Both the position numbers and the translations under genes were made by a program. The notes beneath the pieces are model-generated. The model was not told where the DNA came from and ran no database searches. It saw only the letters and a list, made by a program, of their open reading frames with translations. Below, piece by piece: positions 1 through 9,468 of a DNA stretch of 49,150 nt. Numbering within the stretch: the first letter of the stretch is position 1; each line of letters begins with the position of its first letter. Origin of the DNA: Magnetospirillum sp. (GTDB lineage: Bacteria > Pseudomonadota > Alphaproteobacteria > Rhodospirillales > Magnetospirillaceae); assembly GCA_016212565.1 (NCBI GenBank), contig JACRFY010000125.1:1-49150 (forward strand), written 5' to 3'.

Positions 1-327
1 ATCTCGATCGACGATTTCGGCACCGGCTATTCGTCGCTCAACTACCTGAAGCGCTTCCCGGTCGACAAGCTGAAGATCGACCGCAGCTTCGTCGCCGATG
101 TCGGTCTGGCGCCCGAGAACGCGCCGGTGGTGCGCGCCATCGTCGACCTCGGCCACTCGCTGGGAACGCGGGTCAACGTCGAGGGCGTGGAGACCCGGGC
201 CCAGTTCGACTTCCTGATCGCCCACGGCGTCGACGAGGCCCAGGGCTTCCTGTTCAGCCAGCCGGTCCCGCCCGCCGAGTTCGCCCATCTGGTCCGCACC
301 CGCAGCCCGTGGGTGCTGGAGGATTGA
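1..327 (+). CDS. EAL-domain cyclic-di-GMP phosphodiesterase, C-terminal fragment
   Basis: The gene is cut by the window edge; 108 codons are visible in frame 1 and end at TGA. The fragment carries the DDFGTGYSS loop near its start, the KIDRSF strand (about residue 25) and the EGVET motif (residues 61-65), followed by an AQGFLFSQP-type C-terminus. These are late hallmarks of EAL phosphodiesterases, which hydrolyse c-di-GMP to pGpG. The catalytic Asp pair and the late Glu are both present, so this half looks active. The N-terminal part, which often holds PAS or GGDEF domains, lies outside the window, so the sensory input is unknown. The stop codon sits at the edge of a 12-bp hairpin. Confidence 0.93.
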   Translation: MSIDDFGTGYSSLNYLKRFPVDKLKIDRSFVADVGLAPENAPVVRAIVDLGHSLGTRVNVEGVETRAQFDFLIAHGVDEAQGFLFSQPVPPAEFAHLVRTRSPWVLED

Positions 328-365
328 TACCGGCGAATGCTCGAACTGATCCGTTCGCCGGTATC
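326..365 (+). terminator. Hairpin at the end of the EAL gene
   Basis: A perfect 12-bp inverted repeat (GATACCGGCGAA / TTCGCCGGTATC) separated by 16 nt begins on the EAL stop codon. No T-tract follows, so it may be a Rho-assisted or mRNA-stabilising hairpin rather than a classical intrinsic terminator. The rest of the gap up to 533 holds further GC-rich short palindromes and no convincing gene. Confidence 0.5.
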
Positions 366-533
366 AAGCCGCCATTGAGGCGGCGGCCGTGCCGCCCCGA
401 AGGGGCAAACGACGCCCGTCAGGACGGCCCGGAGCAAAGCGACGGGTGGGCGAAGCCCACAAGCGAGCGGACGCGAGCGCCCGGCGAGGGGCCGATAGCC
501 GAGTCACGTCAGTGGCTCGGCGGTATGAAACCC

Positions 534-1907
534 TTACGGCAGCGCCACGCCGCTGGCCGCCAGTTCGCCCTCCAGGGTCGCCCGCAGCCGCTTCAGCCCA
601 TCGACCGACACCGCCTCGCAGCGGGCGACCAGCACCGCCTGGGTGTTCGAGGCGCGCAGCAGCCACCAGCCGTCGGGGGTGTCGACACGGACGCCGTCGA
701 TGTCGTTGACCGTCGCCCGCGCCGCGCGCAGGCGGGCCTTGACCTCGTCGACCACCGCGAATTTGCGCTCGTCGGGACAGTCGAAGCGCATCTCCGGGGT
801 GTTGACCATCTGCGGCAGGCGGTCGCGGCGGTGGGCCAGGGTTTCCTTGTCCCAGCGGGCGACGATGCCCAGCAGGCGCACCGCGGCATACAGCGCGTCG
901 TCGAAGCCGTAATAGCGGTCGGCGAAGAAGATGTGGCCGCTCATCTCACCGGCCAGCGGCACCTTCAGCGCGGCCATCTGGGTCTTGATCAGCGAATGGC
1001 CGGTGCGGCCCATGATCGGGCGGCCGCCCAAGCGGGCGACCTCGTCGAAGAACACCTTCGAAGCCTTGACGTCGGCGATCACCGCGGCGCCCGGGCAGGT
1101 CTTGAGCAGGTCCTCGGCGAGGACGACCAGGATCTGGTCGCCCCACAGGATCCGCCCCTCGCCGTCGATGACGCCGATGCGGTCGCCGTCGCCGTCGAAG
1201 GCGACGCCGAGATCGGCCCCCTGGGCCAGCACCGCATCCTGCAAGGCAACCAGATTGTGCGGCTCGGTGGGATCGGGATGATGGTTGGGGAAGGTGCCGT
1301 CGATGGTGCCGAACAGCACCGTGTGGCTGCCGGGCAGACGCTTGACCAGATCCTCCAGCACCTCGCCGGTGGCGCCGTTGCCGGCATCCCACACCACCTT
1401 GAGCGGCCGCGTGCCGTCGTAATCCGCGGCGACGCGGGCGACGTATTCGTCGGCGATGGCGTCGTCGACGGCCTTGCCCTCGCCGCGAACGAAATCGCCG
1501 GCGGCGGCGAGGACGCCCAGTTCCTTGATGTCGGGGCCGAAGAACGGCCGGCCCTGGAACACCATCTTGAAGCCGTTGTGGTTGGGCGGGTTGTGCGAAC
1601 CGGTGATCATGATCCCGCCGTCGGCCTCGCGCACCTTGGCGGCGTAATAGAGCATCGGCGTCGGCCCACGGCCGATGCGGCGCACGGTGCAGCCGGTGGC
1701 CTCCAGGCCCTCGACCACCGCGGCGGACATCTCCGGGCTGGACAGACGGCCGTCCCAGCCGACGCACACCACGCTGCCGCCGGCCCGGCGCACCTTGGTG
1801 CCGAAGGCCTTGCCGATGGCGAAGGCGTCGGCGGCGAACAGGGTCTCGCCGACGATGCCGCGGATATCGTATTCGCGCAGGATGGTGGGGTGGAAATTGT
1901 GGGTCAT
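534..1907 (-). CDS. manB: Phosphomannomutase/phosphoglucomutase (AlgC/ManB type)
   Basis: A 457-aa member of the alpha-D-phosphohexomutase family, which interconverts Man-6-P and Man-1-P (often also Glc-6-P and Glc-1-P) for GDP-mannose and polysaccharide synthesis. The phosphoserine loop TGSHNPP (Ser104), the Mg-binding DGDGD (238-242), the sugar-recognition GEMSGH (320-325) and a C-terminal phosphate-binding RASNTQ are all present and in order. The length matches the family. The ATG at 1907 was chosen because GAGGA lies 9 nt upstream and family members start at this level (ILREYDIRG). The reading frame is open upstream for another 151 codons through a membrane-protein-like region, treated separately. 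It is the last gene of the sugar-nucleotide series on this strand. Confidence 0.93.
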   Translation of the reverse strand: MTHNFHPTILREYDIRGIVGETLFAADAFAIGKAFGTKVRRAGGSVVCVGWDGRLSSPEMSAAVVEGLEATGCTVRRIGRGPTPMLYYAAKVREADGGIMITGSHNPPNHNGFKMVFQGRPFFGPDIKELGVLAAAGDFVRGEGKAVDDAIADEYVARVAADYDGTRPLKVVWDAGNGATGEVLEDLVKRLPGSHTVLFGTIDGTFPNHHPDPTEPHNLVALQDAVLAQGADLGVAFDGDGDRIGVIDGEGRILWGDQILVVLAEDLLKTCPGAAVIADVKASKVFFDEVARLGGRPIMGRTGHSLIKTQMAALKVPLAGEMSGHIFFADRYYGFDDALYAAVRLLGIVARWDKETLAHRRDRLPQMVNTPEMRFDCPDERKFAVVDEVKARLRAARATVNDIDGVRVDTPDGWWLLRASNTQAVLVARCEAVSVDGLKRLRATLEGELAASGVALP

Positions 1908-2360
1908 GAACTCAGGTCCTCGCTCGGGGGATGGCGTTCTTCCTGTCATAAGTGCCCGCCTAACACCTATATAGAATAGATATAATGTGCTAACTGCAAG
2001 CAGCGAAACAAGGTGAGCCGGGATCACAAGAATGACTGCGAACCCAGCAACCTCTTGCTCGCACGTTCTAAAATTCGGGGTCACGGATATTGATGCATAC
2101 GTGACCGCAACGGCACACATCAATTCAAACAATCTGCGATTATGGCTAAAGGATGCGACGGCCAGGCTCAATGGGACAAATGCACAGAATAAGAATATGA
2201 GGAGTGCAGACCGGATACTGAAAGTCAGCTCATTGCTGCACCACGATGACATGCTGAACTCAAGAGACACCGCCATCCAGATCGCGGTCAGTACGGAGCC
2301 GATCGTCGCCGCGCGAGCCCCCCAGGAGAGCAGATGGGATCCGTTCATCTCGGATGCCAT
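1908..2360 (-). CDS. Putative four-helix membrane ORF reading in frame into manB (no own stop)
   Basis: From an ATG at 2360, six bases past the pgm stop, 151 codons run in frame into the manB ATG with no stop codon. The translation is strongly hydrophobic, with about four membrane segments (near residues 16-36, 50-70, 80-98 and 112-140), and then a basic RRALMTGR stretch. The region is clearly less GC-rich than its neighbours. It could be a membrane anchor fused to ManB (about 608 aa in total), a decayed small membrane gene that lost its stop, or fortuitous coding. No good Shine-Dalgarno precedes 2360, so expression would rely on coupling to pgm. I do not recognise a family. The strand and open frame are direct observations; the fusion is inference. 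Confidence 0.45.
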
Positions 2361-2365
2361 CTGGC

Positions 2366-4009
<1,644 letters not shown>

Positions 4010-4870
4010 TTACGGCAGCTTATAGGCCGCCACCTTGCCGTCCATCATCATCGGCACCAGCAGCAGGCGCTGCTCGGGGATGAGGCCGATATCGGCCGAG
4101 CCCTGGGACAGGGTGAGGATCTTGACCGGCCGATTGCGGCGGTCGGTGAGAAAGACGGCGCCGGCCATCCAGTCGGAGACGATGTAGCCGGAGCGGCCGT
4201 CGGGCTCGACGCCGTCGAGGTTGCCGAAGGCCGGCGACAGGTCGCGGATCAGCTTGTCCTCGTAGGTGATCGCCTTCAGCCCGCCGGGCTTGGAAGTGGC
4301 GAAGCCCTGGCCGGTCATCGGCCCCCAGGCGCCGACCACCAGCCGGGTCGCCTCGGCCTTCAGGCCGTTGGGATTCTCCAGCGCCGGATCGGCCAGCCAC
4401 TTGTCGAACTTGCCCTCGGCCAGGCGCCAGATGGTGTTGTCGAGCATGTCCGAGACGTAGACCACGCCCTTGGCATCGACGGTGACGTCGTTGAGGAACT
4501 TGGCCCCCGTCGCCGGGAAGGTCCGGGCGATCTTGCCCGAGGCGATGTCGACCACCACCAGGCGGTCGATGTCGGAGACGTAGAGGCGGCCCCTGGAGAC
4601 AGCCATGCCCTTGGGGGCATCCAGTCCGGTGACCCACTTCTCGACCAGCACCTTGCCGGACGGCGACAGCTTGGAGAGGTAGCCGTTGCCATCCTTGTCC
4701 GGCGGGTTGCCGTTGACGTTGGAGACGTAGAGCACCTTGGCCACCGGATCCCACAGCACCGATTCGGGATTGGCGAACCCGGTCGCCTCCCACACCTTGG
4801 CCGGCTCGGCGGCGCGGGCGGGAAGGGCGAGGAGGGCCAGCAGGGCCAAGGTGACACAAGACCGAATCAT
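4010..4870 (-). CDS. Secreted SMP-30/gluconolactonase-like beta-propeller protein
   Basis: A 286-aa protein beginning with a clear Sec signal peptide (hydrophobic core ALLALLALPARA, likely cut after ARA). The mature part has repeated blades such as VLYVSNVNG, RLYVSDID, VVYVSDMLDN and GYIVSDWM, typical of NHL/SMP-30-type six-bladed propellers acting in the periplasm. No specific substrate can be assigned; a sugar lactonase or a binding scaffold are both possible. The ATG at 4870 was chosen over the longer ORF because the signal peptide starts there and GGGAG lies 8 nt upstream. It lies 18 bp upstream of pgm on the same strand and is probably cotranscribed with it. Confidence 0.75.
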   Translation of the reverse strand: MIRSCVTLALLALLALPARAAEPAKVWEATGFANPESVLWDPVAKVLYVSNVNGNPPDKDGNGYLSKLSPSGKVLVEKWVTGLDAPKGMAVSRGRLYVSDIDRLVVVDIASGKIARTFPATGAKFLNDVTVDAKGVVYVSDMLDNTIWRLAEGKFDKWLADPALENPNGLKAEATRLVVGAWGPMTGQGFATSKPGGLKAITYEDKLIRDLSPAFGNLDGVEPDGRSGYIVSDWMAGAVFLTDRRNRPVKILTLSQGSADIGLIPEQRLLLVPMMMDGKVAAYKLP

Positions 4871-4898
4871 CGCTAGCGCTCCCCGTCGACAATCAAAC

Positions 4899-5003
4899 CC
4901 GTCATCCCCGCGCAAGCGGGATCCATGCTGCCGCCAACACCGCCTGTGGCCCCGTGCGACAAATCCGGGACCGCCATGGATCCCCCTTCCGCGGGGATGA
5001 CGG
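4899..5003. repeat. Palindromic repeat element, GTCATCCCCGCG family (copy 1)
   Basis: Two inverted arms (CCGTCATCCCCGCG...GGATCCATG and CATGGATCC...CGCGGGGATGACGG) flank about 50 bp of spacer between the propeller gene and ugd. A second member of the same family lies at 32834-32936. Elements with the GTCATCCCCGCG/CGCGGGGATGAC ends are widespread non-coding palindromes in Proteobacteria. It may fold as a hairpin in the transcript between ugd and the downstream genes. Confidence 0.85.
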
Positions 5004-5014
5004 TCCCTCGCGTG

Positions 5015-6319
5015 CTACCCCCGCCCGATGCCGGTATAGGTGAAGCCGGCCTCTTCCATCATCGCCGGCTCGTAGACGTTCCTGAGGTCGACGATCACCG
5101 GGGCCTTGAGCAGCGACTTGACGCGGTCGAAGTCCAGCGCGCGGAACACGTTCCACTCGGTGACCAGGGCCAGGACGTCGGCGCCGTCCATGGCCTGGTA
5201 GGCGTCCTCGCAATAGGTGATGTCGGGCAGCAGCTTCCTGGCCTCGTCCATCCCCTCGGGGTCGAAGGCCTTGACCACCGCGCCGGCCGCGGTCAGCGCC
5301 GGGACGATGTCCAGGCTCGGCGAGTCGCGCATGTCGTCGGTGTTGGGCTTGAAGGTCAGGCCGAGCACGGCCACCGTCTTGCCCTTGACGCTGCCGCCGG
5401 CGGCGGCGACGATGCGTTCGGCCATCCGCTTCTTGCGCTCGTCGTTGACGGCGACCACCGTCTCGACGATGCGCAGCGGCGCCTGGTAGTCGCGCGCGGT
5501 GCGCACCAGGGCCAGGGTGTCCTTGGGGAAGCACGAGCCGCCATAGCCGGGGCCGGCGTGGAGAAACTTCTTGCCGATGCGGCCGTCGAGGCCGATGCCC
5601 TTGGCGACGTCGTGGACGTCGGCGCCGACCTTCTCGCACAGGTCGGCGATCTCGTTGATGAAGGTGATCTTGGTCGCCAGGAAGGTGTTGCCGGCGTACT
5701 TGATCAGCTCCGAGGTGCGGCGCGAGGTGAAGACGATCGGCGTCTCGATCAGGTACAGCACGCGATAGAGCTGCTTCATCACCGCCCGGGCGCGCTCGGA
5801 TTCGGTGCCGATGACCACCCGGTCGGGACGCATGAAGTCGTTGATCGCCGAGCCCTCGCGCAGGAACTCGGGGTTGGAGACGACGTCGAAGTCGGCGTCG
5901 GGCCGGGTCTTGCGGATGATCTTCTCCACCTCGTCGCCGGTGCCGACCGGAACGGTCGACTTGGTGACGATCACCGTATAGCCCTCCAGCGACTGGGCGA
6001 TCTCTTCCGCCGCCGCATAGACGTAGGACAGGTCGGCGTGGCCGTCGCCGCGCCGCGACGGCGTGCCGACGGCGATGAACACCGCATCGGCGCTCTTGAC
6101 CGCCGCCTTGAGGTCGGTGGTGAACTCCAGCCGGCCGGACTTGACGTTGGCGGCGACCAGTTCGTCGAGGCCCGGCTCGTAGATCGGCATCACATTTTGG
6201 TGCAGCAAATCGATCTTGCGGGCGTCCTTGTCGACCCCGGTAACGTGAATGCCGAATTCAGAAAAGCACGTCCCCGACACCAGGCCGACATAGCCGGTGC
6301 CGATCATGGCGATACGCAT
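5015..6319 (-). CDS. ugd: UDP-glucose 6-dehydrogenase
   Basis: A 434-aa NAD-dependent enzyme that oxidises UDP-glucose to UDP-glucuronate for capsule, exopolysaccharide or LPS synthesis. The N-terminal Rossmann motif GTGYVG (residues 7-12), the conserved TKSTVPVGT stretch (119-127), SNPEFLREG (148-156) and the active-site GGSCFPKD with Cys263 are all intact. The ATG at 6319 matches the family N-terminus MRIAMIGTGYVG; the longer 576-aa ORF in the track is upstream shadow. It lies 16 bp downstream of galU, which makes its substrate, so the two are probably one transcription unit. Confidence 0.97.
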   Translation of the reverse strand: MRIAMIGTGYVGLVSGTCFSEFGIHVTGVDKDARKIDLLHQNVMPIYEPGLDELVAANVKSGRLEFTTDLKAAVKSADAVFIAVGTPSRRGDGHADLSYVYAAAEEIAQSLEGYTVIVTKSTVPVGTGDEVEKIIRKTRPDADFDVVSNPEFLREGSAINDFMRPDRVVIGTESERARAVMKQLYRVLYLIETPIVFTSRRTSELIKYAGNTFLATKITFINEIADLCEKVGADVHDVAKGIGLDGRIGKKFLHAGPGYGGSCFPKDTLALVRTARDYQAPLRIVETVVAVNDERKKRMAERIVAAAGGSVKGKTVAVLGLTFKPNTDDMRDSPSLDIVPALTAAGAVVKAFDPEGMDEARKLLPDITYCEDAYQAMDGADVLALVTEWNVFRALDFDRVKSLLKAPVIVDLRNVYEPAMMEEAGFTYTGIGRG

Positions 6320-6335
6320 GACCCGTAGTCTCCCC

Positions 6336-7208
6336 TTAGAACTTGAATTGCTTGAGCGCCTCGCGGGCGGCAGCCCCGATGTCGGCGCGCTCCAGCGCGA
6401 AGGCAACGTTGGCTTCCAGCCAGCCGACCTTGTCGCCGCAGTCGAACCGGGTACCCTCGAAGCGCAGGCCGTGGAACGGCACCATGCCGATGGTCTGGGC
6501 GATGGCGTCGGTGAGCTGGATCTCGCCCCCGGCCCCCTTTTCCATGCGGTCGAGGAATTCGAAGATCGCCGGGTGCAGGATGTAACGGCCGATGATCGAC
6601 AGGGTCGACGGCGCCACCTCCGGCTCGGGCTTCTCGACCAGACCGCGGGCGCGGGCGAGGCGGCCGTTGTCCTGCTCGACGTCGAGGATGCCGTAGCGCT
6701 TGGTGTGCTCGCGCGGCACGTCGGTGACGGCGACGACATGGCCACCGACCTCGGTGTGGACGGCGACCATCTGCTTCAGCGCCGGGGTGCGGGCGAGGAT
6801 CAGGTCGTCGGGCAGCAGCACGGCGAAAGGCTCGTCGGCGACCAGGTCGCGGGCGCACCACACGGCGTGGCCGAGGCCCAGGGGCTCCTGTTGGCGGGTG
6901 TAGCTGATCTGGCCCGACTTGGGCATCCAGCTGGTCACCGCCTCGACGAGGTCGAACTTGCCGCGTTCCTTGAGGTTGCGCTCGAGATCGGGGGCGTGGT
7001 CGAAATGGTCCTCGATGGCGTTCTTGCCGCGACCGGTGACGAAGATGAAGTGCTCGATCCCGGCGGCGGCGGCTTCCTCGACGGCATACTGGATCAGCGG
7101 CTTGTCGACCACCGGCAGCATTTCCTTCGGCATGGCCTTGGTGGCGGGCAGAAAGCGAGTACCCATACCGCCGACCGGAAACACGGCCTTGCGCACGCGA
7201 CGTGCCAT
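6336..7208 (-). CDS. galU: UTP--glucose-1-phosphate uridylyltransferase
   Basis: A 290-aa enzyme that makes UDP-glucose from Glc-1-P and UTP. The nucleotide-binding signature GGMGTRFLPATKAMPKEML starts at residue 13. The PDD motif region (LLPDDLIL), the VEKP motif (GLVEKPEPE) and DCGDKVGWLEAN near the C-terminus complete the GalU pattern, and the length is typical. It stands immediately before ugd, forming a Glc-1-P to UDP-GlcA module that is fed by pgm further downstream. The ATG at 7208 follows a GAGGA-like sequence. The 149-bp gap upstream to the DnaJ-like gene shows no other gene. Confidence 0.97.
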   Translation of the reverse strand: MARRVRKAVFPVGGMGTRFLPATKAMPKEMLPVVDKPLIQYAVEEAAAAGIEHFIFVTGRGKNAIEDHFDHAPDLERNLKERGKFDLVEAVTSWMPKSGQISYTRQQEPLGLGHAVWCARDLVADEPFAVLLPDDLILARTPALKQMVAVHTEVGGHVVAVTDVPREHTKRYGILDVEQDNGRLARARGLVEKPEPEVAPSTLSIIGRYILHPAIFEFLDRMEKGAGGEIQLTDAIAQTIGMVPFHGLRFEGTRFDCGDKVGWLEANVAFALERADIGAAAREALKQFKF

Positions 7209-7357
7209 ATCGAGGAACTCCTAAGCGGGTTTCTGAACCACCGGCGCCAACGGGCGATCCTGAACGCCCCTTTCTCGCCAGCGGGCCTTTTGTGCCATGG
7301 CCGCGCGGCGGACGCAACCGGCGCCTCTCAAGAAATCGGCCCGCCCGCGGCGCCCGC

Positions 7358-8077
7358 TCAACCGAGCAGCAGATCGCGCGCCTGGTTGAGGCGGGCGGCG
7401 ATCCACGTCGATCCGCCCTGGTCGGGATGGGCGAGGCGCATCAACCGCCGATAGGCCTCCTGGATGGCGGCGGCGTCGGCGCCCGGCGTCAGGCCCAGCA
7501 CCTGCCACGCCTCCTCGCGGCTCATCGCCCCGCCGGACGCGGCGCGCGTCGCGTCGCCGCCCGGTTGGGCGCGCCAGTCCGGCCAGGTGCGGTCCAGCCA
7601 CGCCTCCAGCACCCGGGCCGAGGGCGGGTCGACCGCCACCTCGGCCAGCAGGGCCGCGGCCTGGGCGCGGTCGAGCTGGGACAGACGGCGGCCGCGCCAG
7701 CGTCCGTCGACGATGTCGCCGTCGAGACTGCCGCTGTCATGATCGAGGACCATGCGGAAGAACCGGGTCTCCACCGCGCTGGCCTGACCGGGGCTGGCGC
7801 GGCCCCCCTTGCGGGCCAGGATGTGCTGGCGGACCAGCCGCCACAGGGTATGCAATTGCAGGGCGCGGACGATCCACGGCGACAGGCCGGCGACGACGGC
7901 GAGCAGCCCGGCCAGCTTGCCGGTCAGCAGCAGCCACAGCCCGACCGCCACCAGTGCGCCCAGCCCGGCCAGGCGCAGCATCTTGGCGACGGCGGCCGGG
8001 CGGGCCCGGGCGAGCCAGCGGGCGCCCAGCCACAGCAGGACGGCACCGACGACGAGAAGGACGAAGCGGATCAGCAT
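7358..8077 (-). CDS. Membrane-anchored DnaJ-domain protein
   Basis: A 239-aa protein with two N-terminal hydrophobic segments (about residues 3-22 and 37-66), a middle region and a C-terminal J-domain (about 186-239) that carries the HPD tripeptide (RLAHPDQGG). The arrangement resembles the small membrane DnaJ proteins (TIM14/DjlA-like) common in Alphaproteobacteria. These are expected to recruit and stimulate a cytoplasmic Hsp70 at the inner membrane; the client is unknown. It lies 15 bp downstream of the VWA-like gene on the same strand, so the two are probably cotranscribed. The TMs and HPD are seen; the role is inferred from the family. Confidence 0.85.
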   Translation of the reverse strand: MLIRFVLLVVGAVLLWLGARWLARARPAAVAKMLRLAGLGALVAVGLWLLLTGKLAGLLAVVAGLSPWIVRALQLHTLWRLVRQHILARKGGRASPGQASAVETRFFRMVLDHDSGSLDGDIVDGRWRGRRLSQLDRAQAAALLAEVAVDPPSARVLEAWLDRTWPDWRAQPGGDATRAASGGAMSREEAWQVLGLTPGADAAAIQEAYRRLMRLAHPDQGGSTWIAARLNQARDLLLG

Positions 8078-8092
8078 CGCGGCACTATACGG

Positions 8093-8920
8093 TCAGCCGC
8101 CGCCCATTTGCCGGGAAATTTGCAGCACCAGCCCGCCGCGGGCCGTGCCGTAATCGGCCAGCGCCTTGCGTCCCCCGGCGGCGAACACCGCCACCGCCGA
8201 GAGCAGGGCGCGCAGCTGGCCGGCGCTCGACGCGTCGAAGCGGCAGCAGGCGCCGCCGGAGACCTTGGCCATCTGCGCGAAGCCGCGCGCCGCCGCCGCA
8301 TCCTCGCCCTCGTGGAACAGGAACAGCGGGGTGCCGAGCAGGCCCAATTCTCCGGCCTGGCGGCACAGGACATCGATGTCCTCTTCCAGGCAGTCGCCGA
8401 CGAACACCAGCGCATCGACCTTGCGGGCGCGGGTCTCGGCGATGGCGTGGGCGAGCACACGGCCGATCTGCGTCTCGCCGCCCCGGCACGCGACCCGCGA
8501 CAGTTGGCCGAGCAGGCGGTCGGCCGCCCCGGTCCAGGGGCCGTGGCGGCACTCGTCGAGGCCGCGGTAGTAGACCAGTTGCACGTCGAGGCCGCCGAGG
8601 CGGGCCGTTTCCTCGAACATGGCGGCGTGAATCGCCTGGGCCTGGCGCCAGGTGGCCTCGCGGCTGGCGGTGGCGTCCATGGCGAACATCAGCCGGCCGC
8701 GGCCGTCGCGCGCCGGCACCGGAATCGCCGCCACCCGGCGCAGGAAGGCGTCGACCTCCGCGGCGGTGCCGCGCTGGGGCTCCGCGGCGGTGCCGCGCTG
8801 GGATTCCGCGGCGGTGCCGCGCTGGGATTCCGCGGCGGTGCCGCGCTGGGATTCCGCGGCGGTGCCGCGCTGGGATTCCGCGGCAGTGCCGCGCCGGGGC
8901 AGATTGCGATCGTCGGGCAT
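8093..8920 (-). CDS. VWA-like protein with N-terminal GTAAESQR tandem repeats
   Basis: A 275-aa protein with two parts. Residues 11-56 consist of GTAAESQR units repeated four times, then GTAAEPQR and a partial GTAAEV, encoded by 24-bp tandem DNA repeats. From about residue 77 onward the sequence reads like a von Willebrand A/VWFA-like fold: LMFAMDATAS supplies a MIDAS-type DxTxS (82-86), and VDALVFVGD supplies a later Asp. The family is often annotated as a VWA domain-containing hypothetical protein, with unknown binding partner. The repeat lies in the N-terminal tail just before the conserved VDAFLRRVAAIPVP and preserves the frame, so copy-number change would only alter tail length. No signal peptide is visible. 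Confidence 0.75.
   Translation of the reverse strand: MPDDRNLPRRGTAAESQRGTAAESQRGTAAESQRGTAAESQRGTAAEPQRGTAAEVDAFLRRVAAIPVPARDGRGRLMFAMDATASREATWRQAQAIHAAMFEETARLGGLDVQLVYYRGLDECRHGPWTGAADRLLGQLSRVACRGGETQIGRVLAHAIAETRARKVDALVFVGDCLEEDIDVLCRQAGELGLLGTPLFLFHEGEDAAAARGFAQMAKVSGGACCRFDASSAGQLRALLSAVAVFAAGGRKALADYGTARGGLVLQISRQMGGG
8758..8901 (-). repeat. 24-bp coding tandem repeat, about six copies
   Basis: The unit CCGCGGCGGTGCCGCGCTGG plus a 4-nt tail (GATT or GGCT) recurs every 24 nt. Copies 2-5 are practically identical, the first differs in its tail (GGCT) and the last is degenerate (CAGTGCCGCGCCGG). Because 24 is divisible by three, the array is translated as GTAAESQR repeats in the VWA-like gene. 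Near-identity of the inner copies suggests recent expansion by slippage or unequal recombination. Confidence 0.95.
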
Positions 8921-9018
8921 CGATGCCGGTTCCTCCCGTTGCGAATTAAGTGTTCCACCGCCCGGCGCAAGTGGTCAACCGCCGTTGCGTCGCGGCCCCG
9001 GCCCCCCACCTCTGGCCC

Positions 9019-9396
9019 ATGACCGACACCTATGCCCCGCCGCTTCCGCCCGAATCCTCGCCCCGGCCCGCCGAGGGCACGGTGGTGCGCCTGTCCCGCC
9101 GGGCGGCCAGTCCGGTGCAGTCCGGCCCGGCCCGCCTGGAGGCGTGGATCGCCGAATTCGAACCCGAGGCCTCGCCGGCGGTCGAGCCGCTGATGGGCTG
9201 GGACACCTCCGGCGACGTCCGCCAGCAGGTCCGCCTGGGCTTCGCCGCGCTGGAGGAGGCGCTGGCATGGTGCCGGCGCCAGGGACTGGCCTGCGAGGTG
9301 GCGCCGCCGCACAGGCGCCGCAAGAGCCCGCGGTCCTACGCCGACAATTTTCTCCCTTTCCCCGACGGGGTGCCGCGGCCTATCTATCCGCATTGA
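9019..9396 (+). CDS. NDUFS4-like complex I accessory subunit (ETC complex I subunit family)
   Basis: A 125-aa protein whose core (QSGPARLEAWIAEFEPEA, then PLMGWDTSGD, QQVRLGF and SYADNF) matches the ETC complex I subunit family, the bacterial counterpart of mitochondrial NDUFS4/18-kDa subunit, which stabilises the NADH-binding arm. In Alphaproteobacteria this gene usually sits away from the nuo operon, as here. The N-terminal 33 residues are Pro-rich and longer than usual. The ATG at 9019 (MTDTYAPP) was chosen over an in-frame GTG at 8950, which would lie in the divergent promoter region facing the VWA-like gene. The SYADNF signature near the end supports the assignment. Confidence 0.85.
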   Translation: MTDTYAPPLPPESSPRPAEGTVVRLSRRAASPVQSGPARLEAWIAEFEPEASPAVEPLMGWDTSGDVRQQVRLGFAALEEALAWCRRQGLACEVAPPHRRRKSPRSYADNFLPFPDGVPRPIYPH

Positions 9397-9468
9397 CCGA
9401 GGGTGACGGAACCGGCATTCGTCCCCACGTCAAGAACGTGGAGACCGACGCCGCCGGAGAACGCCGCC

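Noticed and set aside
309-1979. 556-aa plus-strand ORF over manB
   Set aside because: It is antisense to a clear phosphomannomutase, with a low-complexity His/Gln/Gly/Arg composition typical of reverse-frame reading of GC-rich coding DNA.
8758-8901. Tandem array considered as a CRISPR
   Set aside because: The units are contiguous 24-bp copies without spacers and are translated in frame, so it is a coding minisatellite.
7202-9022. 606-aa plus-strand ORF antisense to the DnaJ- and VWA-like genes
   Set aside because: The sense genes have a J-domain HPD and a MIDAS motif; this ORF is an unstructured shadow.
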